Positions 41,602 through 51,140 of a stretch of 64,000 bases of DNA are shown piece after piece. Below the pieces are notes generated by a model. That model saw nothing but the letters and a program-made list of their open reading frames with translations. It searched no databases and was not told the origin of the DNA. A program made the translations under genes and the position numbers. The DNA lies in assembly GCF_900168065.1 (NCBI RefSeq), contig NZ_FUZZ01000004.1:1-64000 (forward strand), in the 5' to 3' direction. This stretch comes from Chitinophaga ginsengisegetis. Lineage in GTDB: Bacteria; Bacteroidota; Bacteroidia; Chitinophagales; Chitinophagaceae. The stretch's first letter is position 1; the number at the start of each line of letters is the position of its first letter.

Positions 41602-42420
41602 ATGCCAGAACAGATGCCTGCTATTTCTCGTGAAGATTTTAACTGGTTAACACAAACCTATGGGAAGGAGAGTGGCTACTCGCACATAGATACCAAAGAA
41701 AGCGTGGTACACGAAATATTCATGGATAAGGTACTTATCGGTACTGCCTTCCTGAATTGTGCTTCTTATGAGCTTTCTTTTGGTACGCCGGGATTGCACA
41801 TCCGGAAAAACAGGCTGGATAATTATAAGTTGCACGACAAAGCAGTGCTCATCCCGGATGAGATGAATGAGGAAGATGAAGAAGAACTGTTGCTCCGCTG
41901 GTCCGCTCTCATGCAGGAACTAAAGATGCTGGAAAACCTGCACGGTCTGTCCAATGCCCGTGAACCACTGGTACAGCTATATCTCGATATCTTTAATGAA
42001 GACGATGCCGAGGAGCAGATCAGCCATTTGCCGGATATCGTGCTGCCAAATGCCACCGCCATCTGGGAAGAATTATATACTGCATTATCAGCTACCGGCA
42101 ACGTGGTGGAATTTGAATGGCAGCAGTTTGCAGAAAGCGGCATCAGCGCGCTGAATGAACTTACCCCTTTGCGGCAGGCCGGTATTATGTTGAAAGCCCC
42201 TGATGCGGCCGATTTTGAAGCCATCATCGGCGCGGAAGATTTCGCTAAAGGCGTGCTGGACTTTGTAAATGATCAGCTGGATGAACACGAACTGAAAATA
42301 GTAGCAGCCGGCACCAGCCTGGATGAATATCAATCCTTCACCTGCCTCAATATGCAGGACTTCCGCCTTGCCAATGCCCTGCTGAAAATGGAAGAACTCT
42401 GTCTCATCTGTTTTTTTTAA
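41602..42420 (+). CDS. Acidic hypothetical protein
   Basis: This 272-residue protein is acidic and mostly helical, with no signal peptide or membrane segment. It contains a strongly acidic patch (IPDEMNEEDEEELLLRWSAL) and a C-terminal half that may be a second domain (LKAPDAADFEAIIGAEDFAK, then VLDFVNDQLDEHELKIVAAG). No family was recognised. A TACTTTTG promoter-like box lies at 41574-41581, 20 bases before the ATG. It ends in three Phe codons. Confidence 0.65.
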   Translation: MPEQMPAISREDFNWLTQTYGKESGYSHIDTKESVVHEIFMDKVLIGTAFLNCASYELSFGTPGLHIRKNRLDNYKLHDKAVLIPDEMNEEDEEELLLRWSALMQELKMLENLHGLSNAREPLVQLYLDIFNEDDAEEQISHLPDIVLPNATAIWEELYTALSATGNVVEFEWQQFAESGISALNELTPLRQAGIMLKAPDAADFEAIIGAEDFAKGVLDFVNDQLDEHELKIVAAGTSLDEYQSFTCLNMQDFRLANALLKMEELCLICFF

Positions 42421-42507
42421 GACATTAAAATCCGGTTAAAAAAATATATACCGGCTACCGAAGCCCGTACTTTTGGATATCTTAGTAAATTCATTACAGT
42501 ATACCAC

Positions 42508-42864
42508 ATGAAATTATTCCGGCATTTATTTTTTGTATTAATCGCGGTGATGTTCCTCCCACAGGTGCAGGGGCAGACCGGGAGGATACAATTAAAAGGC
42601 ACGGATAATATTCACGCCACCACCGGCATCACGTTTAAAGCGGTGGATAAAGCGCCCCGGTTCCGCGCTACCATTAACCGGTTCAAACGCCGCCCCGTTG
42701 GTATCAACGACAGCTACGGCCACGAAAAGGTTTGCCCGCTTTTATTGTCGGCGGTTACTACCCGGTTTATTTATGTAGACAAAATCCTCAAAGGATATTA
42801 TTTCAATCCTTACCTCAGCGTACCCACGCCGCTAAGAAGCTGGAGAGGCCCACCTGCCGCCTGA
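42508..42864 (+). CDS. Small secreted protein upstream of the efflux operon
   Basis: This 118-residue protein has a convincing signal peptide (MKLFRHLFFVLIAVMFLPQV, then QGQ). The mature part is basic and has no recognised domain (KAVDKAPRFRATINRFKRRP; VCPLLLSAVTTRFIYVDKIL). It ends 48 bases before the tolC-type gene. It might be a short secreted protein of the efflux operon, or its C-terminal part may be out of frame. Confidence that it is a gene is moderate. Confidence 0.5.
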   Translation: MKLFRHLFFVLIAVMFLPQVQGQTGRIQLKGTDNIHATTGITFKAVDKAPRFRATINRFKRRPVGINDSYGHEKVCPLLLSAVTTRFIYVDKILKGYYFNPYLSVPTPLRSWRGPPAA

Positions 42865-42912
42865 TAACCCGTTTTATCATTTTATTTATTTCATTTTCTT
42901 TTTTAGCGATTT

Positions 42913-44310
42913 ATGAACTTACATAGGATCGTGAAGAAGAGGTGTTGGTGGTTGCTATGTATTGTCCCCTTCACTTCTTTATTCGCACAATCTGCAGCGG
43001 ATAGCTTTTCGCTGCAGCGGGCTATTGCGCTTACCCTCGCACATTACCCCGCTATAAAGGCCAAACAGGCCCAGGTAAACGCCGGACAGGCCAGCCTTAC
43101 AGATATTAAACACAATTGGTACCCGGCCATAAAACTGCACGACCAGGTAGATGCCGGTACAGACAACAGCATTTATGGATCTTACTTCACATTGGGGATG
43201 ATCCCTTCCACATCAGGTGGTATCCGTGCAGAAAATAACAGCGCCTTATTGAGCGGTAACATCGCAATGGCAGCCATGCAATGGGAGATCTACAATTTCG
43301 GCGCCTATGGCAGTGAACAGAAAGAAGCGGCCCAGTCGCTGAAAGTACAGCAAACAGATCTGAATAATACGGCTAACCAGCTTACGGTATCCGTTATTCA
43401 AAACTACCTGGAACTGCTCCGGCTATACGCATTGCAGCAAATAGCCACAGACAATATCCAGCGTAATGCAGAAGTGCTGAAGGCGGTTACGGCCACCGTG
43501 CTGCATGGCCTCAAACCCGGGGTGGACAGTGCCATCGCAGCCGCAGAGTTGTCGAAAGCCAGACTCACGCTGCTGGATATAAAAAACAATTACAACCAGA
43601 TACGCATTCAACTGGGCGTTTTTACCGGTCTTGATACTGCACAGATACAGCCTGATACCGTTAATAACAAACGCTTACCGGTACTGCTGGGCAGTGAAGC
43701 GCCGGATAGCCTGGCGGCCCATCCTATGCTGGCATATTACAATGCCGTATACCAGCAACAACGCGCCGCCGCCGATGTGATCCGCAAATCACGGCTGCCA
43801 AAAGTAAACCTGATGGCAGCAGGATGGATGCGCGGTTCCAGTGGATCATTCAATGATGTATATGATAAAAACCTGTGGAGCGGCTTGGGATACAGCAGGT
43901 ACAACTATTTGCTCGGACTGGGAATCACTTACAATCTTACTGACCTGAAACGCACACATGAAAAAGTAGCCGTACAGCAATACCGTTCGGAAGTAGCCGC
44001 ACAACAACTGGCCACTACCCGCACTACGCTCAGCGGGTTACTGCAACAGGCGCAGTCGGATATCCAAACATCGCGCGATAAGCTGAAGGAGCTGCCTTTG
44101 CAACTGGCCGCCGCACGGGCTGCAGCAAGGCAGAAAATGGCGCTGTATAAAGGAGGACTCACCAATATTATTGATGTCACCACCGCTTTGTTTGTGCTGA
44201 ACCGCGCGGAAACAGACCTGGTACAAACCCGCGACGCCGCCTGGAAAGCACTGTTCCGTGCAGCTTACGCGGGCAATACTATTTCACAACTTTTACCTGA
44301 TCTGAACTAA
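42913..44310 (+). CDS. TolC-family outer-membrane efflux protein
   Basis: This 465-residue protein has a signal peptide ending LFAQSAADS. It shows the duplicated TolC helical repeat: RAIALTLAHYPAIKAKQAQV near the start and AVQQYRSEVAAQQLATTRTT in the second half, with the ALxxxLYKGGLTNIIDVTTA end motif. It forms the trimeric outer-membrane channel of the tripartite pump made with the RND and membrane-fusion proteins just downstream. It is first in the order tolC, RND, MFP, spaced 12 bases from the RND gene. Confidence 0.93.
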   Translation: MNLHRIVKKRCWWLLCIVPFTSLFAQSAADSFSLQRAIALTLAHYPAIKAKQAQVNAGQASLTDIKHNWYPAIKLHDQVDAGTDNSIYGSYFTLGMIPSTSGGIRAENNSALLSGNIAMAAMQWEIYNFGAYGSEQKEAAQSLKVQQTDLNNTANQLTVSVIQNYLELLRLYALQQIATDNIQRNAEVLKAVTATVLHGLKPGVDSAIAAAELSKARLTLLDIKNNYNQIRIQLGVFTGLDTAQIQPDTVNNKRLPVLLGSEAPDSLAAHPMLAYYNAVYQQQRAAADVIRKSRLPKVNLMAAGWMRGSSGSFNDVYDKNLWSGLGYSRYNYLLGLGITYNLTDLKRTHEKVAVQQYRSEVAAQQLATTRTTLSGLLQQAQSDIQTSRDKLKELPLQLAAARAAARQKMALYKGGLTNIIDVTTALFVLNRAETDLVQTRDAAWKALFRAAYAGNTISQLLPDLN

Positions 44311-44322
44311 ACGCTATTCATT

Positions 44323-47300
44323 ATGTCATTTGTATCTTCGGCACTGAAGAAGCCTATTGCAGTGGTGGTGATCACCGGCGGGTTGCTGCTTTTTTCTTTG
44401 CTGTCTGTTTTCAATATACCCATCGACATCTTTCCGAAATTAAACCTGCCCACTATCTATGTGATAGAGCCATACGGGGGGATGTCGCCGCAGCAGATGG
44501 AAGGCTTCTTTGCCACCCGCCTGCAGGATCAGTTCCTGTATGTAAATGGCGTAAAAAGTATTTCTACGAAAAACATACAGGGGTTAACGTTATTAAAGCT
44601 CACCTTTTATGAAAATACAGATATGGCGGAAGCCTCCGCCCAGGTGGCATTACAGGTAAACCGGGCCATGAAATTTTTTCCGCCGGGAGCACTGCCACCG
44701 CAGGTAATGCGTTTCGACGCATCATCCCTTCCTGTGGGAGAGCTGGTGTTCAGCAGCCCGAAAAAGTCGCTGAAGGAAATTTACGACCTGGCCGCTACCC
44801 GCATCCGGCCTATGTTTGCCTCTGTACCCGGACTTTCGGCGCCACCGCCTTTTGGCGCCAACTCCCGGTCGGTGGTCATTAATGTTGATCCGCAAAAGCT
44901 GCGCAGCTTCAACCTCAGCGCTGATGAAGTAGTAGAAGCCATCGCAAAAAATAATGTGATGACACCCTCCGGCAATATCCGTATCAACAACACCATGTTC
45001 GTAACCACCATCAACTCCCTCGAAAAGGAGGTGGCCGGCTTTGGCGATATTCCCATTGTGACCAATGGCAACAACAACGTGTTTGTACGCGATGTGGCCC
45101 GCGTGGCCGACGCCACGGATGTAACGGTGGATTATGCACTGGTCAACGGTAAGCGCTCGGTGTATATCCCCGTTGTAAAAACGGCCGACGCCTCCACCTG
45201 GGATGTGGTGAAAACACTGAAATCCAAAATCCCGGAAATGCAAAGCCTGCTGCCGGACGACGTAAACGTATCGTACGAATTTGACCAGTCGGTGTTTGTG
45301 ATCAATGCCGTGAAAAGCCTCATCACAGAAGGCGCACTGGGTGCATTGCTCACAGGGCTGATGGTACTGCTGTTTCTGCGGGACCTGCGCAGCTGCCTGG
45401 TGGTGGTAGTCACCATACCGGTGGCGGTGTTATGCGCGGTAATGGGGCTTAAACTGGCCGGGCAAACCATTAACATCATGACGCTAAGCGGCCTCGCACT
45501 GGCCATTGGCATCCTGGTAGACCAGGCCACGGTGACTATTGAAAACATCCACCAGCACCTGGAAATGGGTAAATCCAAACGGCAGGCGATTTATGATGCG
45601 TGCGAGGAAATTGCATTCCCGCTGTTGCTCATCCTGCTTTGTATCCTGGCGGTTTTTGCACCGTCACTTATCATGACGGGCGTACCTCGCGCCATGTTCC
45701 TGCCACTGTCGTTATCCATCGGTTTTGCGATGGTAGCTTCCTATTTCGCGGCGCAAACACTGGTGCCGGTTATAGCCAACTGGTGGCTGAAGGCAGATAA
45801 ATACCAGCATCATGCGCACGCCGTGATGGCACTGGATGCGGAAGAAGTAAAAGAAGTGAATGAACATCTGCAACAGGCCACGCGGCACCCGGAAAAAGCA
45901 ACGGGCTTCGAACGTTTTAAAGGAGGCTTTATGCGGGTGCTCGAAAGCGGTATGAATAAATCGCGTGTAGTCGTTACCGTTTATATCATTGGTTCGCTGC
46001 TGCTGGCAGGTGGTTGCTATGTATGGATAGGGAAGGACCTCATGCCCCACATCAACGCCGGGCAGTTCCAGCTTCGTTTACGCATGCCCGATGGTACACG
46101 TCTGGAACGTACGGAAACCGCACTGCATGAAGTGCTGGCAGTAGTGGACAGCACCGTGGAAGGACATGTGGCCATCAGTTCCGCTTACGTGGGACTAATT
46201 CCCAGCAGCTACGGTACCAGCAACCTCTATATTTTTAACAGCGGCACGCACGAAGCGGTGTTGCAGGTGAACCTGGAGGAAAACTATAAGGTAAATATCG
46301 AAACACTGAAAGATCAGCTCAGGAAGAACATCACGGCAAAAATACCGGAGATGCGGTTGTCTTTTGAGCCGATAGATCTCACGGAAAAAATTATGAGCCA
46401 GGGAGCCGCTACACCTATAGAAGTAAGGGTGGCCGGGAAGGATATGCAACAGATCTCGACGTATGCACAACAACTGGTGAATAAGCTGCACGACATTCCA
46501 TTTCTGCGGGATGTACAGATTGCGCAGCCACTGCATTTCCCGGTGATCAGCATTCACATCGATCGCCTCAAACTGGCGCAGATGGGGTTAAACATTTACC
46601 AGGTAGCCCGCTCTGTTACCGCATCCACGTCCTCCAGCCGTTTTACCGAAAAAAATCAATGGCTCGATGAAAAGGTGGCCTATACCTACCAGGTGCAGGT
46701 ACAGGTGCCGGAGTATAACATGACGGCATTAAATGACCTGAAAGAGATCCCGCTGGTGCAAGGCCAGCCGCGGCCCGTACTGGCAGACGTGGCCACTTTT
46801 ACCCAAACGGAAATGCCGGGGGAATACGATCGTTCCGGTCCGCGTAGGTTCGTTACCGTTAGTGCCAATATTTCCGGTAAAGATCTGGGCGCTGCCACCG
46901 CCGCCGTACAACAGGCAATCCGGGAAACCGGCACGCCGCCAAAGGGATTGATCACAGAACTGAAAGGCGCTTCCAGTCTCCTCGTGGAAACGCTGAACAG
47001 CCTGCAGAACGGGCTGATGATAGCGGTAGCCGTTATCTTCCTCCTGCTGGCCGCCAACTACCAGTCGTTTAAATTATCACTGGTGGTACTTACTACCATC
47101 CCGGCGGTAATTGCAGGCGCGCTGATTGCATTGTTGCTCACGGGCGCTACGCTGAATCTGCAATCTTATATGGGTATGATCATGTCTACCGGTGTGTCGG
47201 TAGCCAATGCCATCCTGATTGTTACCAATGCGGAAAAGCTCCGGATGGAATACCATGATGCACGGAAAGCGGCCATTGTGAGCGCCGGCGTAAGATTGCG

Positions 47301-47526
47301 CCCCATCCTGATGACCAGCCTGGCCATGATTGCAGGGATGATCCCGATGGCGAGCGGCCTCGGGGAAGCTGGCGATCAGACAGCGCCGCTGGGCCGCGCC
47401 GTTATCGGCGGACTGATAGCTTCCACACTCGCAGCCCTGCTCATATTGCCACAGGTATATGCACTGATGCAACGTAAAACAGGCTACCAGTCGCCTTCCT
47501 TAATGCCGGACAACGCCAATGTTTAA
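44323..47526 (+). CDS. RND efflux transporter permease
   Basis: This 1067-residue inner-membrane protein has the RND layout: helix 1, a large periplasmic loop, helices 2-6, and a repeat of the pattern with a second loop and helices 8-12. The TM4 proton-relay region reads LAIGILVDQATVTIENIH. Asp400 is present, but the next residue is Gln401 in place of the second Asp seen in AcrB. It probably exports drugs, lipids or metals, with the TolC and MFP partners. The C-terminal cytoplasmic tail is short. The stop overlaps the start region of the MFP gene. Confidence 0.93.
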   Translation: MSFVSSALKKPIAVVVITGGLLLFSLLSVFNIPIDIFPKLNLPTIYVIEPYGGMSPQQMEGFFATRLQDQFLYVNGVKSISTKNIQGLTLLKLTFYENTDMAEASAQVALQVNRAMKFFPPGALPPQVMRFDASSLPVGELVFSSPKKSLKEIYDLAATRIRPMFASVPGLSAPPPFGANSRSVVINVDPQKLRSFNLSADEVVEAIAKNNVMTPSGNIRINNTMFVTTINSLEKEVAGFGDIPIVTNGNNNVFVRDVARVADATDVTVDYALVNGKRSVYIPVVKTADASTWDVVKTLKSKIPEMQSLLPDDVNVSYEFDQSVFVINAVKSLITEGALGALLTGLMVLLFLRDLRSCLVVVVTIPVAVLCAVMGLKLAGQTINIMTLSGLALAIGILVDQATVTIENIHQHLEMGKSKRQAIYDACEEIAFPLLLILLCILAVFAPSLIMTGVPRAMFLPLSLSIGFAMVASYFAAQTLVPVIANWWLKADKYQHHAHAVMALDAEEVKEVNEHLQQATRHPEKATGFERFKGGFMRVLESGMNKSRVVVTVYIIGSLLLAGGCYVWIGKDLMPHINAGQFQLRLRMPDGTRLERTETALHEVLAVVDSTVEGHVAISSAYVGLIPSSYGTSNLYIFNSGTHEAVLQVNLEENYKVNIETLKDQLRKNITAKIPEMRLSFEPIDLTEKIMSQGAATPIEVRVAGKDMQQISTYAQQLVNKLHDIPFLRDVQIAQPLHFPVISIHIDRLKLAQMGLNIYQVARSVTASTSSSRFTEKNQWLDEKVAYTYQVQVQVPEYNMTALNDLKEIPLVQGQPRPVLADVATFTQTEMPGEYDRSGPRRFVTVSANISGKDLGAATAAVQQAIRETGTPPKGLITELKGASSLLVETLNSLQNGLMIAVAVIFLLLAANYQSFKLSLVVLTTIPAVIAGALIALLLTGATLNLQSYMGMIMSTGVSVANAILIVTNAEKLRMEYHDARKAAIVSAGVRLRPILMTSLAMIAGMIPMASGLGEAGDQTAPLGRAVIGGLIASTLAALLILPQVYALMQRKTGYQSPSLMPDNANV

Positions 47527-47539
47527 AATAAAATCTAAC

Positions 47540-48631
47540 ATGATGAAGCATTCTAAATATTATCTGTTCACTGTAAGTATGATCGTTATCATGGCTGCCT
47601 GTAATTCAGCCGCTATGACCGATAAAAAGAAAACAAGTAAAGACGAACGTCATTATACCCTTGCAACAGCGGTACAACGGCCCCTGGCAGGGAGTATCCG
47701 CCTGCCTGGTACGTTGGTTGCCTTTCAGAAAGTAAGCATCTATCCGAGGATTAATGGTTTTGTAAAAAGCATTTCGGTAGACCGTGGCTCCAAAGTAAAG
47801 AAAGGACAGGTACTGCTGGTGCTGGAAGCACCGGAAGTAACCCAGCATTACTACGCGGCACAATCCAAATACCTGCAGGCAGCGGCCATGTTCGCCTCCA
47901 GCAAGGATAACTACGAACGCACCGTGGCCACCAGCGAAGAACCAGGCACCATTTCCCCGCACGACCTGGAGCTGGCTAAAGCCCGTATGCTGGCCGACAG
48001 CGCATTAATGAACAGCGAACAGGCCAATTTCCGCGCACAGGAAGTGAACCGCGGCTACTTAACCGTTACGGCGCCCTTCGATGGTGTGATCACAGAACGC
48101 AATATCCATCCCGGCGCACTGGTAGGGCCGGATACCAAAGTTGATGATAAGCCCATGTTGATGCTGGAGCAGGAAGATAAGCTGAGGCTGATGCTGGAGG
48201 TGCCCGAAATATACAGTGCGCAGCTATCGGAGCAATCGGCAATTACCTTTGAGGTAAACGCTATTCCCGGTGGGCATTTCGAGGGTACCATTGCCCGGCA
48301 GGCAGGCACGCTGAATGATAAATACCGCTCTGAAGCTGTAGAAATAGATGTACAGAACGCGAAACGGTTACTCAAAGCAGGAATGTATACGGAAGTGATG
48401 CTGCCGCTGAAAGGCTCGGCACAGGCGCTGCTGGTGCCCGCCAGCGCCATTGTAATGTCTACGGAAAAAAAGTATGTCATCGCCGTAAGGAATCATCATA
48501 CAAAATGGATTGATATAGAAGAAGGCAATCACCACAATGATTCCACGGAAGTGTTCGGCCGCCTGCAGGCAGATGAACGGGTGATTGCGCCTGCAACAGA
48601 TGAAATTAAAGAGGGTATTATGATTCCGTAA
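47540..48631 (+). CDS. RND membrane-fusion (periplasmic adaptor) protein
   Basis: This 363-residue protein is a lipoprotein (SMIVIMAACNSAA). The two halves of the lipoyl/barrel-sandwich domain are SIYPRINGFVKSISVDRGSK and VTAPFDGVITERNIHPGALV, joined by a helical hairpin. A beta-barrel domain follows (VPEIYSAQLSEQSAITFEVN). It bridges the RND permease and TolC. An ATG at 47519 overlaps the RND stop and could couple translation; the ATG at 47540 gives a cleaner lipoprotein signal. Confidence 0.92.
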   Translation: MMKHSKYYLFTVSMIVIMAACNSAAMTDKKKTSKDERHYTLATAVQRPLAGSIRLPGTLVAFQKVSIYPRINGFVKSISVDRGSKVKKGQVLLVLEAPEVTQHYYAAQSKYLQAAAMFASSKDNYERTVATSEEPGTISPHDLELAKARMLADSALMNSEQANFRAQEVNRGYLTVTAPFDGVITERNIHPGALVGPDTKVDDKPMLMLEQEDKLRLMLEVPEIYSAQLSEQSAITFEVNAIPGGHFEGTIARQAGTLNDKYRSEAVEIDVQNAKRLLKAGMYTEVMLPLKGSAQALLVPASAIVMSTEKKYVIAVRNHHTKWIDIEEGNHHNDSTEVFGRLQADERVIAPATDEIKEGIMIP

Positions 48632-48679
48632 ATGTGGTTCCGGCGTTTTTTTTGTAACCCTACCATAAAACCATGACTT

Positions 48680-48880
48680 ATGACGATCAAAAAAAGCACT
48701 TCCGAAAAGCGTGAGCTGAAAGAAACAAAGCGTAGGAATGAAGCACTGGCCCCGGCAAAAGGCGGCGCCAAAAAGGAAAGGAACGACGACCGGAACAATG
48801 TACTGGAAGGATACGACGAAGACGAATATGATCAGAAAGATATAGCAGACAGCAAGCGCAGAAAGAAAAGCCAGGGCTGA
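48680..48880 (+). CDS. Small highly charged protein
   Basis: This 66-residue protein is almost entirely charged: a basic first half (KKSTSEKRELKETKRRNEAL), an acidic middle (EGYDEDEYDQKDIAD) and a basic tail (SKRRKKSQG). It probably lacks a fixed fold. A good ATG and a terminator just behind the stop support it being real. It may bind nucleic acid or be a stress protein; no family was recognised. Confidence 0.55.
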   Translation: MTIKKSTSEKRELKETKRRNEALAPAKGGAKKERNDDRNNVLEGYDEDEYDQKDIADSKRRKKSQG

Positions 48881-48888
48881 AAAAAAGT

Positions 48889-48916
48889 GCCGTCCCGAGG
48901 AATCGGGACGGCTTTT
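48889..48916 (+). terminator. Intrinsic terminator
   Basis: A perfect 10-bp stem GCCGTCCCGA/TCGGGACGGC around GGAA is followed by TTTT, 8 bases past the small charged gene. Confidence 0.92.
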
Positions 48917-49272
48917 CTGCTAACTGTTCCGTCTATATTGATTTTCTTATGTTCTTATTAAAAAAAGAGAACAAATAACATCCACCTAGTAATCAATAAC
49001 GGATTTACCTGTTGTTCAACTAAAAAAAGTTTTTAAAGAAGGCAATAAGATTCCCTCACGCTTTTTACGTGAAGAGTTTCAATAGGATAAAATGGTTTTG
49101 GATTTTTTTGAATGATGCGTAATGACAGTCATAGCGGGCTAACGCTATGTGGATGATGGCTGCTATCTTCTTAAATATTCTTTCCTTTTTGTTTTTACCC
49201 TAAATAATCCTTTTAATGCGCATCTGAAATAATAACACGAAACGATTTAAAATTGTTCTCTGAAAAACTATT
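48917..49272. other. AT-rich intergenic region
   Basis: This region of 356 bases lies between a plus-strand terminator and the 3' end of the minus-strand marC gene. A short hairpin with arms CATAGCG/CGCTATG (about 49131-49151) and a CACG/CGTG hairpin near 49057 were seen. No gene was found. Confidence 0.5.
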
Positions 49273-49920
49273 TTAAAAATTAAAAAGTTCGCGGATGCCG
49301 AGGGCAAACATCTGAACGCCGATAACGGCCAGGATAAGTCCCATCATTTTTGTGATCACCATCATGACGTTGGTGCCGATAATTTTTACAATGCGTTCAC
49401 CTGCAATAAAGAGGAGATAGGTGATATAACATATAAATGCATAAATGCCTATTACAATTGCGAGATGTGTGAGATCTTTAGCCGCTGAATAGCTCATAGA
49501 AGTGGTAATAGCGCCGGGGCCCGCCAGCAGCGGCATCGCCAGTGGGGTAATGGCTACGCTGATTCCCTGGTCGGCCTTCACCGGTTGTGTACCGAGTTTT
49601 GGATTCTCATTTTTATTCTCCTTTTCTCCGCGTACCATTTCATATCCAATCACAAAAACAAGGATACCGCCGGTAACCCGCAGTGCAGCCAGCGTGATGC
49701 CAAAAACATGAAAAATGAGTTTGCCCGCCACACTGAAAACAAGAATAATACAAAAGGCAATGATCACTGATTTGGTGGCAATGTTTCGCTTCGCTTTTTT
49801 ATCCATATTGGATGTCAGCTCCATGAAAACAGGGATGGCTGAAACAGGATTTACAATTGCCAGTAATCCCATAAATACGGTAGTCGCAAACGCGATATAA
49901 TTATCAAATAATGCCATCAT
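49273..49920 (-). CDS. MarC-family integral membrane protein
   Basis: This 215-residue protein has six predicted helices and the MarC pattern: MGLLAIVNPVSAIPVFMELT near the N-terminus, VIAFCIILVFSVAGKLIFHV and ITPLAMPLLAGPGAITTSM. Despite its name the family is not a proven antibiotic exporter; its function is unknown. The longest frame would start at TTG 49953; ATG 49920 is used (an ATG at 49917 is also possible). A TRIC-family gene lies 42 bases upstream on the same strand and may be co-transcribed with it. Confidence 0.92.
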   Translation of the reverse strand: MMALFDNYIAFATTVFMGLLAIVNPVSAIPVFMELTSNMDKKAKRNIATKSVIIAFCIILVFSVAGKLIFHVFGITLAALRVTGGILVFVIGYEMVRGEKENKNENPKLGTQPVKADQGISVAITPLAMPLLAGPGAITTSMSYSAAKDLTHLAIVIGIYAFICYITYLLFIAGERIVKIIGTNVMMVITKMMGLILAVIGVQMFALGIRELFNF

Positions 49921-49962
49921 ATCAGCAATATAATAAATTTTATTTATCAGCAAATATCCCCG

Positions 49963-50577
49963 CTAGGAACGTAACCGGGGCAGTTGCCAGTTATGCCGCA
50001 GACTTGCCAGCCGGATGCCCACTATAACGGTAACGGCTATACCCTGCGCAATATCTCCGGAAACACCGGTAAAGTGCCCGGCAACCAGGTACAGGATGCC
50101 ACCCGCTATGGACGCGGCTGCATATATTTCACGGGTAAAAAGAATGGGTTGCTCCCCGGTGATAACGTCACGCAGCAATCCGCCGAAAGTACCGGTAATT
50201 ACGCCCAGCGCCACACATATAGGCATGGGAAGCCCCGCTGCCAGTCCTTTGTTGATACCGGTAATAGTAAAGAGTCCCAGCCCTATCGCATCAAAGGTGC
50301 TGAGTAAACGGGTGAGTTTTTTTACATAGGAAAAAAATAATGCGGCAATAATGGCGGCCACAATAATAGCACTGTTGGTGAGTTCATCCGTCATCCAGGC
50401 AACTGGTGTGGCGCCGGTTAGGAGGTCGCGGATAGTACCGCCGCCAATTGCCGTGATAAAGGCCAGCGCCAGTAGTCCGATTACATCATACGATTTATTA
50501 ATAGCTGCTGTGGCTCCCGAAACAGCAAACGCAAAAGTGCCCAGTAATTCCAATACCTGGATGAAGGTAAGCTGCAT
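49963..50577 (-). CDS. TRIC-type trimeric intracellular cation channel family protein
   Basis: This 204-residue membrane protein has seven predicted helices arranged as two homologous halves. The repeated glycine-rich blocks FITAIGGGTIRDLLTGATPV and VITGTFGGLLRDVITGEQPI are the UPF0126/TRIC signature. Prokaryotic TRICs form homotrimeric K+ channels. The length is typical. It is upstream of marC and on the same strand. Confidence 0.92.
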   Translation of the reverse strand: MQLTFIQVLELLGTFAFAVSGATAAINKSYDVIGLLALAFITAIGGGTIRDLLTGATPVAWMTDELTNSAIIVAAIIAALFFSYVKKLTRLLSTFDAIGLGLFTITGINKGLAAGLPMPICVALGVITGTFGGLLRDVITGEQPILFTREIYAAASIAGGILYLVAGHFTGVSGDIAQGIAVTVIVGIRLASLRHNWQLPRLRS

Positions 50578-50656
50578 TCTCCTTGTCGTATTTATGAACT
50601 AAGGTAAGGATACTTTATATGACTATAACAGGAGAGAAGCAACTAATTAATGCTGC

Positions 50657-50920
50657 TTAATAATCATCCTCATAGGCAGATTCACCACGAAGCGTACGCT
50701 CTATCTGGTTACGCAGACCATGACTGAATCCTTCCACTTCAATTTTCGGATGATGATCCAGGTAGATCAGGAAACGGCCTGTTTCCTTTGAAACAAGGTC
50801 ATAAATGTCTTCCAGCAAAGCACAAAGTAATTTCCGGGTGTGTTCGGCTATCTGCGCAAGAGAGGAATCTTCAAAATGCCGGTATTCACGGTTTTTATAA
50901 GATAAGGCAATCTGTATCAT
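50657..50920 (-). CDS. Small hypothetical protein
   Basis: This 87-residue soluble protein reads MIQIALSYKNREYRHFEDSS, a helical middle (LAQIAEHTRKLLCALLEDIY) and FLIYLDHHPKIEVEGFSHGL. It ends in an acidic tail (SAYEDDY). No family was recognised. The ATG start and separate position from its neighbours support a real gene. It is followed by the TRIC/marC pair on the same strand. Confidence 0.6.
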   Translation of the reverse strand: MIQIALSYKNREYRHFEDSSLAQIAEHTRKLLCALLEDIYDLVSKETGRFLIYLDHHPKIEVEGFSHGLRNQIERTLRGESAYEDDY

Positions 50921-51140
50921 AACTGATGGTTTTTCTGCAGGATTTAGGATTACCGGTTAAAATATGGCTAACCGGCTGGTTTTCATTATCTAATTATTAA
51001 TTCTGACATAAAAATAGGCAAAAAGAAATTGTTTTTTTAATACGAAAGGGTGATTTTTTATCCAGTTAACGCTACCGTCCCTATATTGTTCATTTTTTTT
51101 CTATTATAATTTGGCTACCATTGCAAATTATTCTTACATA

